Translations under genes and position numbers: made by a program | Source: Leifsonia poae | GTDB taxonomy: Bacteria > Actinomycetota > Actinomycetes > Actinomycetales > Microbacteriaceae | NCBI RefSeq assembly: GCF_027921845.1 | Contig: NZ_BSEN01000006.1 | Span: 516,272 to 580,271, forward strand | Length of the DNA stretch: 64,000 bases | Direction: 5' to 3' | Notes under the pieces: model-generated | Database searches by the model: none | Told to the model about the DNA's origin: nothing | Seen by the model: the letters and a program-made list of their open reading frames with translations, nothing else | Shown here: piece after piece, positions 25,295-34,137 of the stretch | How the letters are laid out: each line of letters starts with the position of its first letter | How positions within the stretch are numbered: the stretch's first letter is position 1

Positions 25295-26735
25295 CGAGCG
25301 GCCTCTCTTCAGGATTGTGGAACAGCTGCTTGCGCTGGGACTGAGCCAGCGCCGCGGCGAGAGTCACTGTACCAACGCGCCCGCAGAACATCGTGGCCGC
25401 CATCACGTAGACGCCGGCGTCGGGGAGCTTCTCCGTGAGGCCGGTCGAGAGACCGCAGGTCGCGAACGCGGAGATCACGTCGAACAGCACGTGTTCCAGC
25501 GGCGCCTTCGTAATCTGCAGCAGCACGATCGTCGAGACCGCGACGATCGTCGCACCCCAGAGCGCCACCGCCACCGACAGGCGCAGCACATCGATCGGGA
25601 TGCGGCGGCGGAACGCGTCCATCGACTCGACACCGCGCGCCTCGGCGAACGCCGCGAGGAACAGCACGGCCAGCGTCGTGACCTTGATACCGCCGGCTGT
25701 CGAGGCGGAGCCGCCGCCGATGAACATGAGCATGTCGCTGACGAGCAGGCTCGATCCGTGCAGGTCGTCGATCTGGATGGTCGAGAAGCCGCCCGAGCGC
25801 GTCATCGTCGACAGGAACAGCGCTTGGAAGACGGTGTGGCCGGCATCCAGGTGGCCGAACGTCTTGGGATTGTCGTATTCGAGCACGATGTAGAGCACGG
25901 TGCCCGCGACGAGCAGGATGACGGAGGTGAGCAGCGTCAGCTTGACGTGGATCGACCAGCGACGGCGCCGGCCGGGCGTCCGCCGCAGGTTGGTCGCGAT
26001 CGCCAGGATGACCGGGAATCCGATCGCGCCGAGGAAGACGCCGATCATCAGGGCGCTGAGGAACCAGTAGTCCGTCGCGAACGCCGTGAGTCCCTCGACG
26101 TTGGGCGCGAATCCGGTGTTCGTGAACGCCATCGCCGAGTAGTAGACGCTCTCCCAGAGGGCCGTACCGAGCGGGATGCCCGCGATGAGCATGCGGGGGA
26201 AGAGGAGCAGCGCGATCACACCCTCGATCACGACCATGCTGAGCGCGACCGTGATCAGGAGCTTGCCGACGTCGCCGAGCCGCACCGCCTGGCCCTCGGC
26301 GACCGGGCCCGCGTGGATGCGCAACGGGTTGCTGTCGCTCGCCGCCATCAGCTTGGCGCGCAGCCCGAGCCGGCGCGAGATGACCAGACCGAGGATGCTC
26401 GCCATCGTGAGCACACCGACGGCGCCGATCTGCACGCCGACGTAGACGAGCGTGTGGCCGAACACCGACCAGTGGGTCGCCATGTCGACCGTGGCCAGCC
26501 CGGTGACGCAGATGACAGAGACGGCCGTGAACAGCGCATCGGCGAGCGGAGTGGTCGTCCCCGTCGTGGTCGCGATGGGAAGGGAGAACAGCAGCGTGAA
26601 CACGAGGATGAGCAGCGCGAACACCAGGATGGCGAACCGCGACGGACTGCGGCTCGCGAAGCCGTTCACCGCTTCGCGAACACGGCTGCCGACCGTTGTG
26701 CTGCTCGGACGGCCGGGTGCCAGGGTGGCTCGCAT
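25287..26735 (-). CDS. TrkH/KtrB-type potassium uptake membrane subunit
   Basis: This 482-residue membrane protein has four M1-P-M2 repeats with Gly filters: VICVTGLATVD, AFTNTGFAPNV, TRSGGFSTI and FATCGLSTGL. Together with the RCK subunit it forms a Ktr-type K+ (often Na+-dependent) uptake system for osmotic adaptation. GGGAGG lies at ideal distance from ATG 26735; the longer open frame upstream overlaps the divergent ArsR gene and is rejected. Confidence 0.93.
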   Translation of the reverse strand: MRATLAPGRPSSTTVGSRVREAVNGFASRSPSRFAILVFALLILVFTLLFSLPIATTTGTTTPLADALFTAVSVICVTGLATVDMATHWSVFGHTLVYVGVQIGAVGVLTMASILGLVISRRLGLRAKLMAASDSNPLRIHAGPVAEGQAVRLGDVGKLLITVALSMVVIEGVIALLLFPRMLIAGIPLGTALWESVYYSAMAFTNTGFAPNVEGLTAFATDYWFLSALMIGVFLGAIGFPVILAIATNLRRTPGRRRRWSIHVKLTLLTSVILLVAGTVLYIVLEYDNPKTFGHLDAGHTVFQALFLSTMTRSGGFSTIQIDDLHGSSLLVSDMLMFIGGGSASTAGGIKVTTLAVLFLAAFAEARGVESMDAFRRRIPIDVLRLSVAVALWGATIVAVSTIVLLQITKAPLEHVLFDVISAFATCGLSTGLTEKLPDAGVYVMAATMFCGRVGTVTLAAALAQSQRKQLFHNPEERPLVG

Positions 26736-26813
26736 GCCTAGATCCTCCCACTGACCGGTTCGACCGACAGTTCCGACATGGTACTCCGCAGGGTGAGTGA
26801 CTAGCCTGGGGGG

Positions 26814-27242
26814 ATGGCCGACATCTTTGACGTGATTGCCGACGCGACCAGGCGCGACATCCTGGGGGTGCTGCTCGATCGTCATGCCGGAGATGCTCAT
26901 TCCGCAGGCGAGATCAGTGTCTCCGAGATCGTGGCCACCCTCGAGTTGAGCCAGCCCACCGTCTCCAAGCACCTGAAGGTGCTGCGGGATGCGGGACTCG
27001 TCGCCGTGCGCGAGGAGGGCCAGCACCGCTACTACCGTCTCGATGCGGAGCCGCTCGAGGCCGTCGAGGACTGGATCATTCCGTTCGTGGCATCTGCCGC
27101 CGATGTCGAGGCGCTCAACGCCGAGCTCGCCGACGAGACCCGCGAATTCGCGAGCACGGTCGGAAAGGTGTTCGCCGACACGAGCCACCGGGTCACCACG
27201 GCCGTGGAGCGCGTCACGCCCCGCAAGTGGCGTCGCGACTGA
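26814..27242 (+). CDS. ArsR-type helix-turn-helix regulator
   Basis: This 142-residue regulator has an ArsR-like winged helix: ADATRRDILGVLL, VSEIVATLELSQPTVSKHLKVLRDAGLV and the wing REEGQHRYYRLD. No Cys metal site is present, so it is not a typical metal sensor. The C-terminal tail (residues 95-142) is helical and basic. GGGGG precedes ATG 26814. It is divergent from the potassium uptake genes with 78 bp between, which makes them possible targets. Confidence 0.87.
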   Translation: MADIFDVIADATRRDILGVLLDRHAGDAHSAGEISVSEIVATLELSQPTVSKHLKVLRDAGLVAVREEGQHRYYRLDAEPLEAVEDWIIPFVASAADVEALNAELADETREFASTVGKVFADTSHRVTTAVERVTPRKWRRD

Positions 27243-27358
27243 GCGGTCGACGAGCCCCTTTCGCGCACTTTACGCGCGGGACATTCTGGCCCTAGAGTTT
27301 CCATTCACAACTCGTGTCACACGAGTACCATGACAGTGGACAGAAGGAAACACAGCAG

Positions 27359-27553
27359 ATGGCACGCGATCTCTCGGATGTGCGCTTCCTGACGGTCGCC
27401 GAGGTGGCCGACATGATGCGTGTCTCCCGCATGACCGTGTACCGCCTGGTGCATTCCGGAGAACTCCCCGCCATCCGTTTCGGCCGCTCGTTTCGCGTGC
27501 CGGAGTCGGCGGTAACACAGGCTCTCGACAATCACGTCGCCGACACTGCGTGA
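27359..27553 (+). CDS. BldC-like MerR/excisionase-type HTH protein
   Basis: This 64-residue DNA-binding protein carries a MerR/excisionase HTH: FLTVAEVADMMRVSRMTVYRLVHSGELPAIRFGRSFRVPESAV. It closely resembles Streptomyces BldC in length and core sequence. BldC is a developmental regulator that binds direct repeats in the head-to-tail manner; in non-sporulating relatives the role is unclear. ATG 27359 with AAGGA upstream is preferred over a start 15 codons earlier. It precedes the bS22 gene, as in many actinobacteria. Confidence 0.88.
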   Translation: MARDLSDVRFLTVAEVADMMRVSRMTVYRLVHSGELPAIRFGRSFRVPESAVTQALDNHVADTA

Positions 27554-27622
27554 CGTCCGGTAGACTTGTGCTTTGTGTCGCCGCGCATTCCGCGGCCAGC
27601 CCCCTAACTTTGTGAGGTCTAC

Positions 27623-27721
27623 GTGGGTTCCGTTATCAAGAAGCGTCGCAAGCGTATGGCGAAGAAGAAGCACCGCAAGCTTCTTCGCAAGACGCGCCAC
27701 CAGCGTCGCAACAAGAAGTAG
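27623..27721 (+). CDS. Ribosomal mini-protein bS22 (AURKAIP1/COX24 domain)
   Basis: This 32-residue, extremely basic peptide starts GTG and reads MGSVIKKRRKRMAKKK, then HRKLLRKTRHQRRNKK. It matches the actinobacterial 30S-associated protein bS22, found at the small-subunit decoding side in mycobacterial ribosome structures, and the AURKAIP1/COX24 domain. GTGAGG is upstream of the GTG, and an intrinsic terminator follows. The gene is far shorter than usual gene-calling limits and is often missed. Confidence 0.92.
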   Translation: MGSVIKKRRKRMAKKKHRKLLRKTRHQRRNKK

Positions 27722-27740
27722 ACCTCGAGTCTGCAGCTCA

Positions 27741-27769
27741 AGCGCCGGTCCAGTGGCCCGGCGCTTTTT
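27741..27769 (+). terminator. Intrinsic terminator of bS22
   Basis: Stem AGCGCCGG (27741-27748) pairs with CCGGCGCT (27758-27765) and is followed by a run of T residues. This is a textbook rho-independent terminator 20 bp after the stop codon. Confidence 0.85.
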
Positions 27770-27852
27770 GCTGTACCCGAACGGCACAGCGCAGTTCCCA
27801 AGGGGCACAGCGCTGCACCCGCAGGCCGGCGCGCGCTCGCTAGGCTGAACGG

Positions 27853-28113
27853 GTGGACGTTGAACTCACGCTCGTCGGCAAGCCCGGCTGTCATCTGTGC
27901 GATGACGCGCGCGACGTCATCCACGCGGTCATCGCCGATCTTCCGGCGGGCGCGCCGTCCGTGTCGGTCGGCGAGGTCAGCATCCTCGACGATCCCGACC
28001 TGCACGAGCGCTACGTCGAGGAGATCCCGGTCGTGCTGATCGGCGGCCGCGTGCACACGTACTGGCGGGTCGATCCGGCCCGTCTCCGCACCGCTCTCCT
28101 GGAGGCCGAATGA
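27853..28113 (+). CDS. Glutaredoxin-like protein
   Basis: This 86-residue thioredoxin-fold protein has a CxxC pair at Cys13-Cys16 (GKPGCHLCDDARDVI), the cis-Pro segment EEIPVVLIGGRVH and a C-terminal helix. It belongs to the DUF836/glutaredoxin-like group of small dithiol oxidoreductases; the electron donor is not known. GTG 27853. Its stop overlaps the next start as ATGA. Confidence 0.87.
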   Translation: MDVELTLVGKPGCHLCDDARDVIHAVIADLPAGAPSVSVGEVSILDDPDLHERYVEEIPVVLIGGRVHTYWRVDPARLRTALLEAE

Positions 28114-28409
28114 CCATCCGCCACGTCGTCTCGTGGAAGCTCGCCGCAGCCGAGGAGTCCGAGCGCGCCGAGCAGCTCGCCGTCATGAAGCGCGGGCTGG
28201 AGGGCCTTCCGGCGACGATCCCGGAGATCCTGAGCCTCGAAGTGGGCATCAACGCCCTCGACGGAGACAACTTCGACATCGTGCTGATCAGCGACTTCGC
28301 CGACGCGGATGCGCTGGCCCGTTATGTGGCGCACCCCGATCACCAGGTGGTCGCCGGGTACATCCGTTCTGTCGTCGGCGGCCGCTCAGCCGTCGATTTC
28401 GAGGTCTGA
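28110..28409 (+). CDS. Dabb (stress-responsive A/B barrel) family protein
   Basis: This 99-residue ferredoxin-like alpha/beta-barrel protein has hallmarks IRHVVSWKL at the N terminus, EVGINALDGDNFDIVLISDFADADALARYVAHPDHQVV and a closing VVGGRSAVDFEV. Dabb proteins dimerise; functions range from stress response to cyclisation, and none can be assigned here. The start overlaps the glutaredoxin-like gene by 4 bp, so the two are cotranslated. Confidence 0.87.
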   Translation: MTIRHVVSWKLAAAEESERAEQLAVMKRGLEGLPATIPEILSLEVGINALDGDNFDIVLISDFADADALARYVAHPDHQVVAGYIRSVVGGRSAVDFEV

Positions 28410-28474
28410 GCGTCAGCCACCCGACGTCAGAGGGGCGTCGTGGCCGCGACAGTGGCCGGGGCTAGGCTGACGCC

Positions 28475-30475
28475 ATGCTGCCCCAGCTCCCCCCTCGCAC
28501 GCTGCGTCGGCGAGGTCCATTGGGGTGGCTCGTGCTCGGCGTCGGCGTCGTGCTGGGCGCGATCCTCATGCTCGCCATCGGCGTCGTGCTGCTCGTTCTC
28601 GGGGTGGTCGCCGCCGTCGTGGTGGCCGCGGTCTGGCTCGTCGGGTACGTCGTCGCGTGGATCTGGTTCTTCGTGCAGGGTCCGCGGCGCATCCCGTACC
28701 CGTTCCGGCTGCACGCACCGGTTGGCCGCCGCTCGCGCACGATCGTCTTCAGCTCCCTGTACCTGTCGTCGGCGCCACGTATCGTCGGGGCGTCAGCCCG
28801 CCTGGCCGGCTTCCTGCTCTCCCCGCTCGCCCTGCTCGCGAGCGCCGTCGGCCTCGTCGCGCCGCGCTGGCGAGCGCGACCGTACGTCGCCGTGTTCACG
28901 CTCGCGGGCATCCTGCGCAAGAGCGTGAACCTGGGCAGGCGGCGCGGCTGGCTGCGGGACGGCCACGACGCGCGCGTGCTCGGCTACGACGCGTTCCTCG
29001 GCGAGGCGTTTCCGCACATCCTCGACTTCTTGCGGTGGTGGCGCGATCCGGATGCTCCGCACGACTATCGCCCGTCGCCCGGACTCGTGGATGTGCCGGC
29101 CGGGCTGCTGGGTCTGCACCTCGAGCCGTATCCCGATCCGCTCGGCTATCCGGGCCTCGCTGCGGGAGCTCTGCGTCGGCGGCAGATCACCGGGCTGCGT
29201 CAGCTGTTCGTGAGCCAGCGGGAGATCGACGACCTCTGCGATCCCGACCTCGACGACCGCGCCGACGTCGCTCTGATCAGGGTCTCGTCCCGGATGGCCG
29301 GCGGCCGCCGCCACTGGATCGTGCAGTTCCCGAGCACCAAGTCGTGGCACCCGCGGGCCGGCGTCGCGCCGAACGACCTCACCGCCGACCTCGTGATCGG
29401 CGCCGAGGGGGAGCCGACGGTCACGCGTGCCGGGCTCGAGGTGATGCGCGCCGCCGGCATCCGGGAGGGCGAGCCCGTGATGCTGGCCGGCTTCAGCCTC
29501 GGCGGGATGGTCGCCGCCCAGGTGGCGGTGCGCGCGGAGGCCGAGGGGTTCACGGTCACGCACCTCGTCACGGGTGGGACGCCGCTCGGCCGGGTGCCGA
29601 TCCCGCGCGGGGTGCACGTGCTCGCGCTGGAGCACGTGCTCGACATCGTTCCGCGCATCGAGGGGCGCGAGAACCCCGTGCGATGGCGGAACGACGACAC
29701 CGGCGGGGCCGCGGGCGGCACCGACGCGGGTACCGACGCGGGTGCCGTCGTGGGCGCGGTCGTGGGAACCGACGAGTTCGTCACCGTGCTGGCCGGCCCT
29801 CCGCTCCCGGCCGAGTTCCGCCTGGGCGTGCTGCACCAGTCGACCGCCTACGCGGACACCGCGCGAACGCTCGAGCTCGACCCGCCCGACGAGCGGGTGG
29901 CGGCCATGCTGGCCGAACTCCGGGTCTTCTTCGGTCCCGATCAGCGGCTCGTCGACCACGCCGCTCTGCGCACCAGCACCTCCGTGGTGCAGCCGTCGGT
30001 GCCGTTCTATCTGCACAGCACGGTGCAGGAGGGCATCACACGCGGCACCCTGCGCCAGACCCTGCGCCGCATCCCGGATGTGCTGGCCGTCGACGTGTAC
30101 CAGTCGCGCGCCGGGTTCGCGACGACCATCCTCTGGAATGCGGACGTGCTGGTGCGCAGCCTGCGCCCGTGGTTCGCCTCGGTCGAGCGGATGGCCGTGT
30201 ACCGCGGTCTGCTGTCGTTGCTGAAGCGGCGGCGGGCGGTGGGCATCCATTTCCGGTTGCAGGCGAAGGAGACCCCGGGCGTCACGTGGGAGGCGACCGT
30301 GCAGCGGATGGCCGACGGGCAATGGCGGGAGATCATCGACCTGACCTTCGACGACGCCGAGTCGGAGCGCGAGTTCCGTCCGGTGCTGCTGCCGGGCGGC
30401 GACGCGTCGACCGTGACGTACTACCCCGCCGACGCATTCGACCCGGCGTTCGACGCGTCGGGCGCCGCGCGGTAG
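28475..30475 (+). CDS. Large membrane-anchored alpha/beta-hydrolase-like protein
   Basis: This 666-residue protein has two N-terminal transmembrane segments (residues 17-67) and another hydrophobic stretch at 108-130. The core contains a lipase-type elbow AGFSLGGMV with Ser341, preceded by WIVQFPSTKSWHP, where an oxyanion-hole strand is expected. A low-complexity Gly/Thr/Asp/Val repeat lies near residue 415. The C-terminal third is unrecognised. The substrate and the other triad members are not obvious. It looks like an actinobacterial orphan hydrolase; a purely structural role is possible. It is convergent with a left-handed beta-helix gene 7 bp away. Confidence 0.65.
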   Translation: MLPQLPPRTLRRRGPLGWLVLGVGVVLGAILMLAIGVVLLVLGVVAAVVVAAVWLVGYVVAWIWFFVQGPRRIPYPFRLHAPVGRRSRTIVFSSLYLSSAPRIVGASARLAGFLLSPLALLASAVGLVAPRWRARPYVAVFTLAGILRKSVNLGRRRGWLRDGHDARVLGYDAFLGEAFPHILDFLRWWRDPDAPHDYRPSPGLVDVPAGLLGLHLEPYPDPLGYPGLAAGALRRRQITGLRQLFVSQREIDDLCDPDLDDRADVALIRVSSRMAGGRRHWIVQFPSTKSWHPRAGVAPNDLTADLVIGAEGEPTVTRAGLEVMRAAGIREGEPVMLAGFSLGGMVAAQVAVRAEAEGFTVTHLVTGGTPLGRVPIPRGVHVLALEHVLDIVPRIEGRENPVRWRNDDTGGAAGGTDAGTDAGAVVGAVVGTDEFVTVLAGPPLPAEFRLGVLHQSTAYADTARTLELDPPDERVAAMLAELRVFFGPDQRLVDHAALRTSTSVVQPSVPFYLHSTVQEGITRGTLRQTLRRIPDVLAVDVYQSRAGFATTILWNADVLVRSLRPWFASVERMAVYRGLLSLLKRRRAVGIHFRLQAKETPGVTWEATVQRMADGQWREIIDLTFDDAESEREFRPVLLPGGDASTVTYYPADAFDPAFDASGAAR

Positions 30476-30482
30476 GCCGGCG

Positions 30483-31085
30483 TCAGACCTGCTCGTCGTC
30501 CGCGTTCCCGGCCAGCGCTCGCGCATAGCGCTCGGTCAGCTCCACCATGAACGGGCGGTCCAGGCGCGCCGGATCGATCCCGAACACGTAGCCAGGAAAG
30601 TCGAGCTCCCGCTGCGCCGCCCAGATCTCGTCGTGCTGATCCGGTGACAGGATGCGCGCCGGATCGCCCACCGCCACCCAGCCGATCGGCACGGTCGTGC
30701 CGGGTGCGAGCGTCGTGCGCAGGTGCACGATGCCGTCGATGCGCACCTCGCTTCCGCGTCCGATCACGGCACCGTTGAACACTCGGGCGCCGGTCGCGAT
30801 GAACACCTCTGGCTCGATCGTCGCCCCCACGACGTAGGCGAGCGGCCCGACCAGCGAATGGTCGCCGATGCCGACCGCGTTCTGCCGGGTCGACCGGATC
30901 ACCGCGTTCTCCATCACGATCACGTGGTCGCCGAGCCGCACCGAGCCGCCGTCAGCGGTGATCACCGCGCCGTGCAGGATGCGGCAGTGGGCGCCGACCT
31001 CGACGTCGCCGCTGATCACGGCGGTCGCCGCGACGGTGGCGGTGGGGTGGATGCGCGGCTGGGCTCGCCCGTGTCGGAACTCCAT
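30483..31085 (-). CDS. Left-handed beta-helix (gamma carbonic anhydrase-like/transferase-like) protein
   Basis: This 200-residue hexapeptide-repeat protein shows repeated turns such as IHPTATVAATAVISGDVEVGAHCRILHGAVITADGG and VFIATGARVFNGAVIGRGSEV, forming a left-handed parallel beta-helix. It resembles YrdA/PaaY-type gamma carbonic anhydrase homologues, but the usual three zinc His residues are only partly visible (HCRI, HVIV, HLRT), so catalysis is uncertain. The C-terminal 50 residues form a helical cap. Divergent from PPK2. Confidence 0.78.
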   Translation of the reverse strand: MEFRHGRAQPRIHPTATVAATAVISGDVEVGAHCRILHGAVITADGGSVRLGDHVIVMENAVIRSTRQNAVGIGDHSLVGPLAYVVGATIEPEVFIATGARVFNGAVIGRGSEVRIDGIVHLRTTLAPGTTVPIGWVAVGDPARILSPDQHDEIWAAQRELDFPGYVFGIDPARLDRPFMVELTERYARALAGNADDEQV

Positions 31086-31131
31086 TCCGCGACCGTACTA
31101 TGAACACACACTCGCGATCGAGGAGGCCAGC

Positions 31132-31986
31132 GTGGGACGGGAAGACTTCTGGACGACGGATCCCGACGAGCAGCTGAGGGTGGGTGACGGTTTCGTGCTC
31201 GCCGACCAGCCGACCGACGCCGTCTACGGGTTCGACGGCGGTAAGAGCGACGGTCAGAAGGCGCTCGCCGAGGGCGCGACGATCCTCGCCGACCTGCAAG
31301 AGCGCCTGTTCGCGGCGGGTGCCGACGGCGACCGGCGCCGCGTCCTCCTGGTGCTGCAGGCGATGGACACCGCGGGCAAGGGCGGCATCGTCTCGCACGT
31401 CGTCGGCGCTGTGAACCCGGGCGGCGTGCGCTACGCGGGCTTCAAGAAGCCGACCGAGGAGGAGCTGAAGCACGACTTCCTCTGGCGCGTGGAGAAGGAG
31501 ACGCCGGCCGCCGGTCAGCTCGGTGTCTTCGACCGCTCCCATTACGAAGACGTGCTCATCGGCAGAGTCAGGAACCTCGCCCCGGCCGAGGAGATCGAGC
31601 GGCGCTACGGTGCGATCAACGACTGGGAGCGCGAGCTCGCGTTCGACGGCACCACCATCGTCAAGGTCATGCTGCATCTCGGCAAGGACGAGCAGAAGGC
31701 CCGACTGCTCGACCGGCTGGAGCGGCCGGAGAAGCACTGGAAGTACAACCCGGGCGACGTGGACGAGCGCCTGCTCTGGGACTCCTACCAGGACGCGTAC
31801 CAGCTGGTCTTCGAGCGCACCTCGACGGACTACGCCCCGTGGTTCGTGGTTCCGGCCGACCGCAAGTGGTACGCCCGCCTCGCGGTGCAGCACCTGCTGA
31901 TCGACGCCCTGGAGCGTCTGGATCTCGAGTGGCCGAAGGCCGACTACGACGTGGAGGCGGAGAAGGCGCGGCTGGAGGGGTCCTAG
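31132..31986 (+). CDS. Polyphosphate kinase 2 family protein
   Basis: This 284-residue PPK2 enzyme transfers phosphate between polyphosphate and nucleotides (ADP/GDP or AMP, depending on class). The Walker A-like motif is AMDTAGKGG (residues 77-85) and the lid/Walker B region starts GVFDRSHYEDVL (131-142). The single-domain length fits class I or III. GTG 31132 follows AGGAGG at ideal spacing; a much longer frame upstream overlaps the divergent gene and is rejected. Confidence 0.92.
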   Translation: MGREDFWTTDPDEQLRVGDGFVLADQPTDAVYGFDGGKSDGQKALAEGATILADLQERLFAAGADGDRRRVLLVLQAMDTAGKGGIVSHVVGAVNPGGVRYAGFKKPTEEELKHDFLWRVEKETPAAGQLGVFDRSHYEDVLIGRVRNLAPAEEIERRYGAINDWERELAFDGTTIVKVMLHLGKDEQKARLLDRLERPEKHWKYNPGDVDERLLWDSYQDAYQLVFERTSTDYAPWFVVPADRKWYARLAVQHLLIDALERLDLEWPKADYDVEAEKARLEGS

Positions 31987-31999
31987 ACTCCGGCCCGGA

Positions 32000-33277
32000 T
32001 CAGCCGAACGCTTCGACCACGGGCCGGAACTTCATCGTCGTCTCGGCGAGTTCGCGGTCCGGCTCGGAGTCGGCCACGATGCCGCAGCCGGCATACGCCG
32101 TGAGGTCTCCGCTCTCGTTCACCTGTGCGCAGCGCAGTGCGATGGCCCACTCGCCGTCACCGTCCGCACCGACCCAGCCGACCGGCCCGGCGTAGCGCCC
32201 GCGGTCGAACGGCTCGAGCTCCCGGATGAGGGCGACCGCGGCGTCGGTCGGGGTCCCGGCCACCGCAGCGGTCGGGTGCAGGGCATCGATGAGGTCGAGC
32301 GAGGTCGACCCGTCGCTCAGCGTGCCCTCGATGTCGGTGGCCAGGTGCCAAAGGTTCGGGAGTTTGAGCGTGAACGGGATGTCGCTTGCCGCGAGCCCGG
32401 AGCTATGCGGCTCGAGCGCGGAGATCACGCTGGCGACCGCGTAGCGGTGCTCGTCCTGGTCTTTGGTGCTGGAGGCCAGCGAGACGGCGGCGTCGTGGTC
32501 GGCCGCGGCATCCGGCCCTCGCGAGATCGTGCCGGCGAGCACCCGGGCGCTGACGGCCCCGTGGTCGACGCGCACCAGCGTCTCGGGGGAGGAGCCGACG
32601 AGCCCGTCGACCGCGAACGTCCAGCATTCCGGATAGCCGAGCGCGAGCTCGACGAGTGCACGGCGCAGGTCGGACTCGAGCGGCAGGTGGGCGACGAGAT
32701 CACGGGCGAGCACGACCTTGCCGAGGTCGTGCTCCCGGATGCGCTCGACGGCCGTGGCGACCGCCTGGCGGTAGCCGTCTTTGCTCAGGGAGCCGGGGAG
32801 CAGCGACAGCCGGTACTCGTCGCCGAACGCGGTGGGCCGGGGTGCAGGCGCGGTCGAGGCGCCGGCTGCGTCGAGGCCGTCGATCGCGCGCACGCGGGTG
32901 ATCCAGCTGCGGCCGTCGCGGCGGCCGATGACGAACTCGGGCACGATGAGCACGCTCGTCGCCGTGCTCTCGTCGTCGAACGCGAACGTTCCGAACGCGA
33001 CGAGCCCGGTTCCCGGCTTGCCGATCGGGTCGATGACGGAGGACCGTGACACGACCTCGCTCCAGGCCACGGCTGCCGCGCGCATGCGGTCGGCGCCGGA
33101 GAACTCCAGGCGGAGCGCTTCGCCGACACCGGCGAGCCCCTCGCCGCGTCGCATCCAGAGCAGCGGTCGGCGGGAGTCGAGGAAGGGGATGAGCTGCCGT
33201 ACGTCGTCGAGGGGGGTGGTCTCGACCGAGAGCGCGGTGGCGCTCGACGCACGTGGCGTGGTCGCTGTAGCTGTCAC
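32000..33277 (-). CDS. menF: Isochorismate synthase
   Basis: This 425-residue chorismate-utilising enzyme converts chorismate to isochorismate for menaquinone. Conserved blocks are DLGKVVLARDLVA, VGSSPETLVRV, RVLAGTISRG, KDQDEHRYAV and GPVGWVGADGDGEWAIALRCAQV, the usual C-terminal signature. A siderophore role (EntC/DhbC) is possible by sequence, but the divergent MenG gene favours menaquinone. GTG 33277 start; 113 bp separate it from the divergent methyltransferase gene. Confidence 0.88.
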   Translation of the reverse strand: MTATATTPRASSATALSVETTPLDDVRQLIPFLDSRRPLLWMRRGEGLAGVGEALRLEFSGADRMRAAAVAWSEVVSRSSVIDPIGKPGTGLVAFGTFAFDDESTATSVLIVPEFVIGRRDGRSWITRVRAIDGLDAAGASTAPAPRPTAFGDEYRLSLLPGSLSKDGYRQAVATAVERIREHDLGKVVLARDLVAHLPLESDLRRALVELALGYPECWTFAVDGLVGSSPETLVRVDHGAVSARVLAGTISRGPDAAADHDAAVSLASSTKDQDEHRYAVASVISALEPHSSGLAASDIPFTLKLPNLWHLATDIEGTLSDGSTSLDLIDALHPTAAVAGTPTDAAVALIRELEPFDRGRYAGPVGWVGADGDGEWAIALRCAQVNESGDLTAYAGCGIVADSEPDRELAETTMKFRPVVEAFG

Positions 33278-33390
33278 CAGCCCAGCCTAAACCCGGCATG
33301 CTGGGCGCCGGATGCGCGCGGGCTGGGGGTTGAGTGGGGCTCCGCCTGCGCGTAAATGCAGACCAGCCGGGTGCCGCCTAAGCTAGTGGG

Positions 33391-34137
33391 GTGAGTAAGG
33401 CCGACCTCAGTAAGCAGCCCGAGCAGGTCGCTGCCATGTTCGACGAAGTGTCGACCCACTACGACCGCACCAACACCGTGCTCTCGATGGGTAACGCGTC
33501 GTTGTGGCGCATGGCGACGACGCGTGCGGTGGCTCCGCGCGCCGGAGAGATCGTTCTGGATGTCGCCGCCGGCACCGGCACCTCGAGCGCATCGCTCGCA
33601 AAAGACGGTGCACGGGTCGTCGCGGCCGACTTCTCCGCCGGGATGATCGAGGTGGGCCGTGCCCGTCAGGCCGGCAACCCCTTCGTGGAGTTCGTGCAGG
33701 CCGACGCCACCGCGCTCCCGTTCGGCGACGACGAGTTCGACGCCGTCACCATCTCCTTCGGCCTGCGCAACATCGTCGACCCGCAAAAGGCCATCGCCGA
33801 GTTCTACCGGGTCACGAAGCCCGGCGGCCGCGTCGTCATCTGCGAGTTCTCCCGCCCGCCGCTCGCGGTCATCCGCTCCGGCTACTTCGCGTATCTGCGG
33901 TACGGGATGCCCGTACTGGTCAAGCTCGCGAGCTCCAACCCGGTGGCGTACGAATACCTTATGGACTCGATCGAGGCGTGGCCGAGCCAGCCCGTGCTCG
34001 CCGGCTGGCTGCGCGCGGCCGGGTTCGAGAAGGTCGCGTATCGCAACCTGACGGCGGGTATCGTCGCTCTGCACCGTGGCTTCAAGCCGCTGACGGCGGC
34101 GTCCGCGCCGTCATCCGTCCCAACCGAGGGGGAGTAG
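33391..34137 (+). CDS. menG: Demethylmenaquinone methyltransferase
   Basis: This 248-residue SAM-dependent methyltransferase of the UbiE/MenG family performs the last menaquinone step. Motifs are FDEVSTHYDRTNTVLSMG at the N terminus, the SAM-binding VLDVAAGTGTSSASLA, DATALPFGDDEFDAVTISFGLRNI and the C-terminal LTAGIVALHRGFKP. GTG 33391. The stop codon overlaps the next gene's GTG by one base, coupling methyltransferase and side-chain synthase. Confidence 0.94.
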   Translation: MSKADLSKQPEQVAAMFDEVSTHYDRTNTVLSMGNASLWRMATTRAVAPRAGEIVLDVAAGTGTSSASLAKDGARVVAADFSAGMIEVGRARQAGNPFVEFVQADATALPFGDDEFDAVTISFGLRNIVDPQKAIAEFYRVTKPGGRVVICEFSRPPLAVIRSGYFAYLRYGMPVLVKLASSNPVAYEYLMDSIEAWPSQPVLAGWLRAAGFEKVAYRNLTAGIVALHRGFKPLTAASAPSSVPTEGE

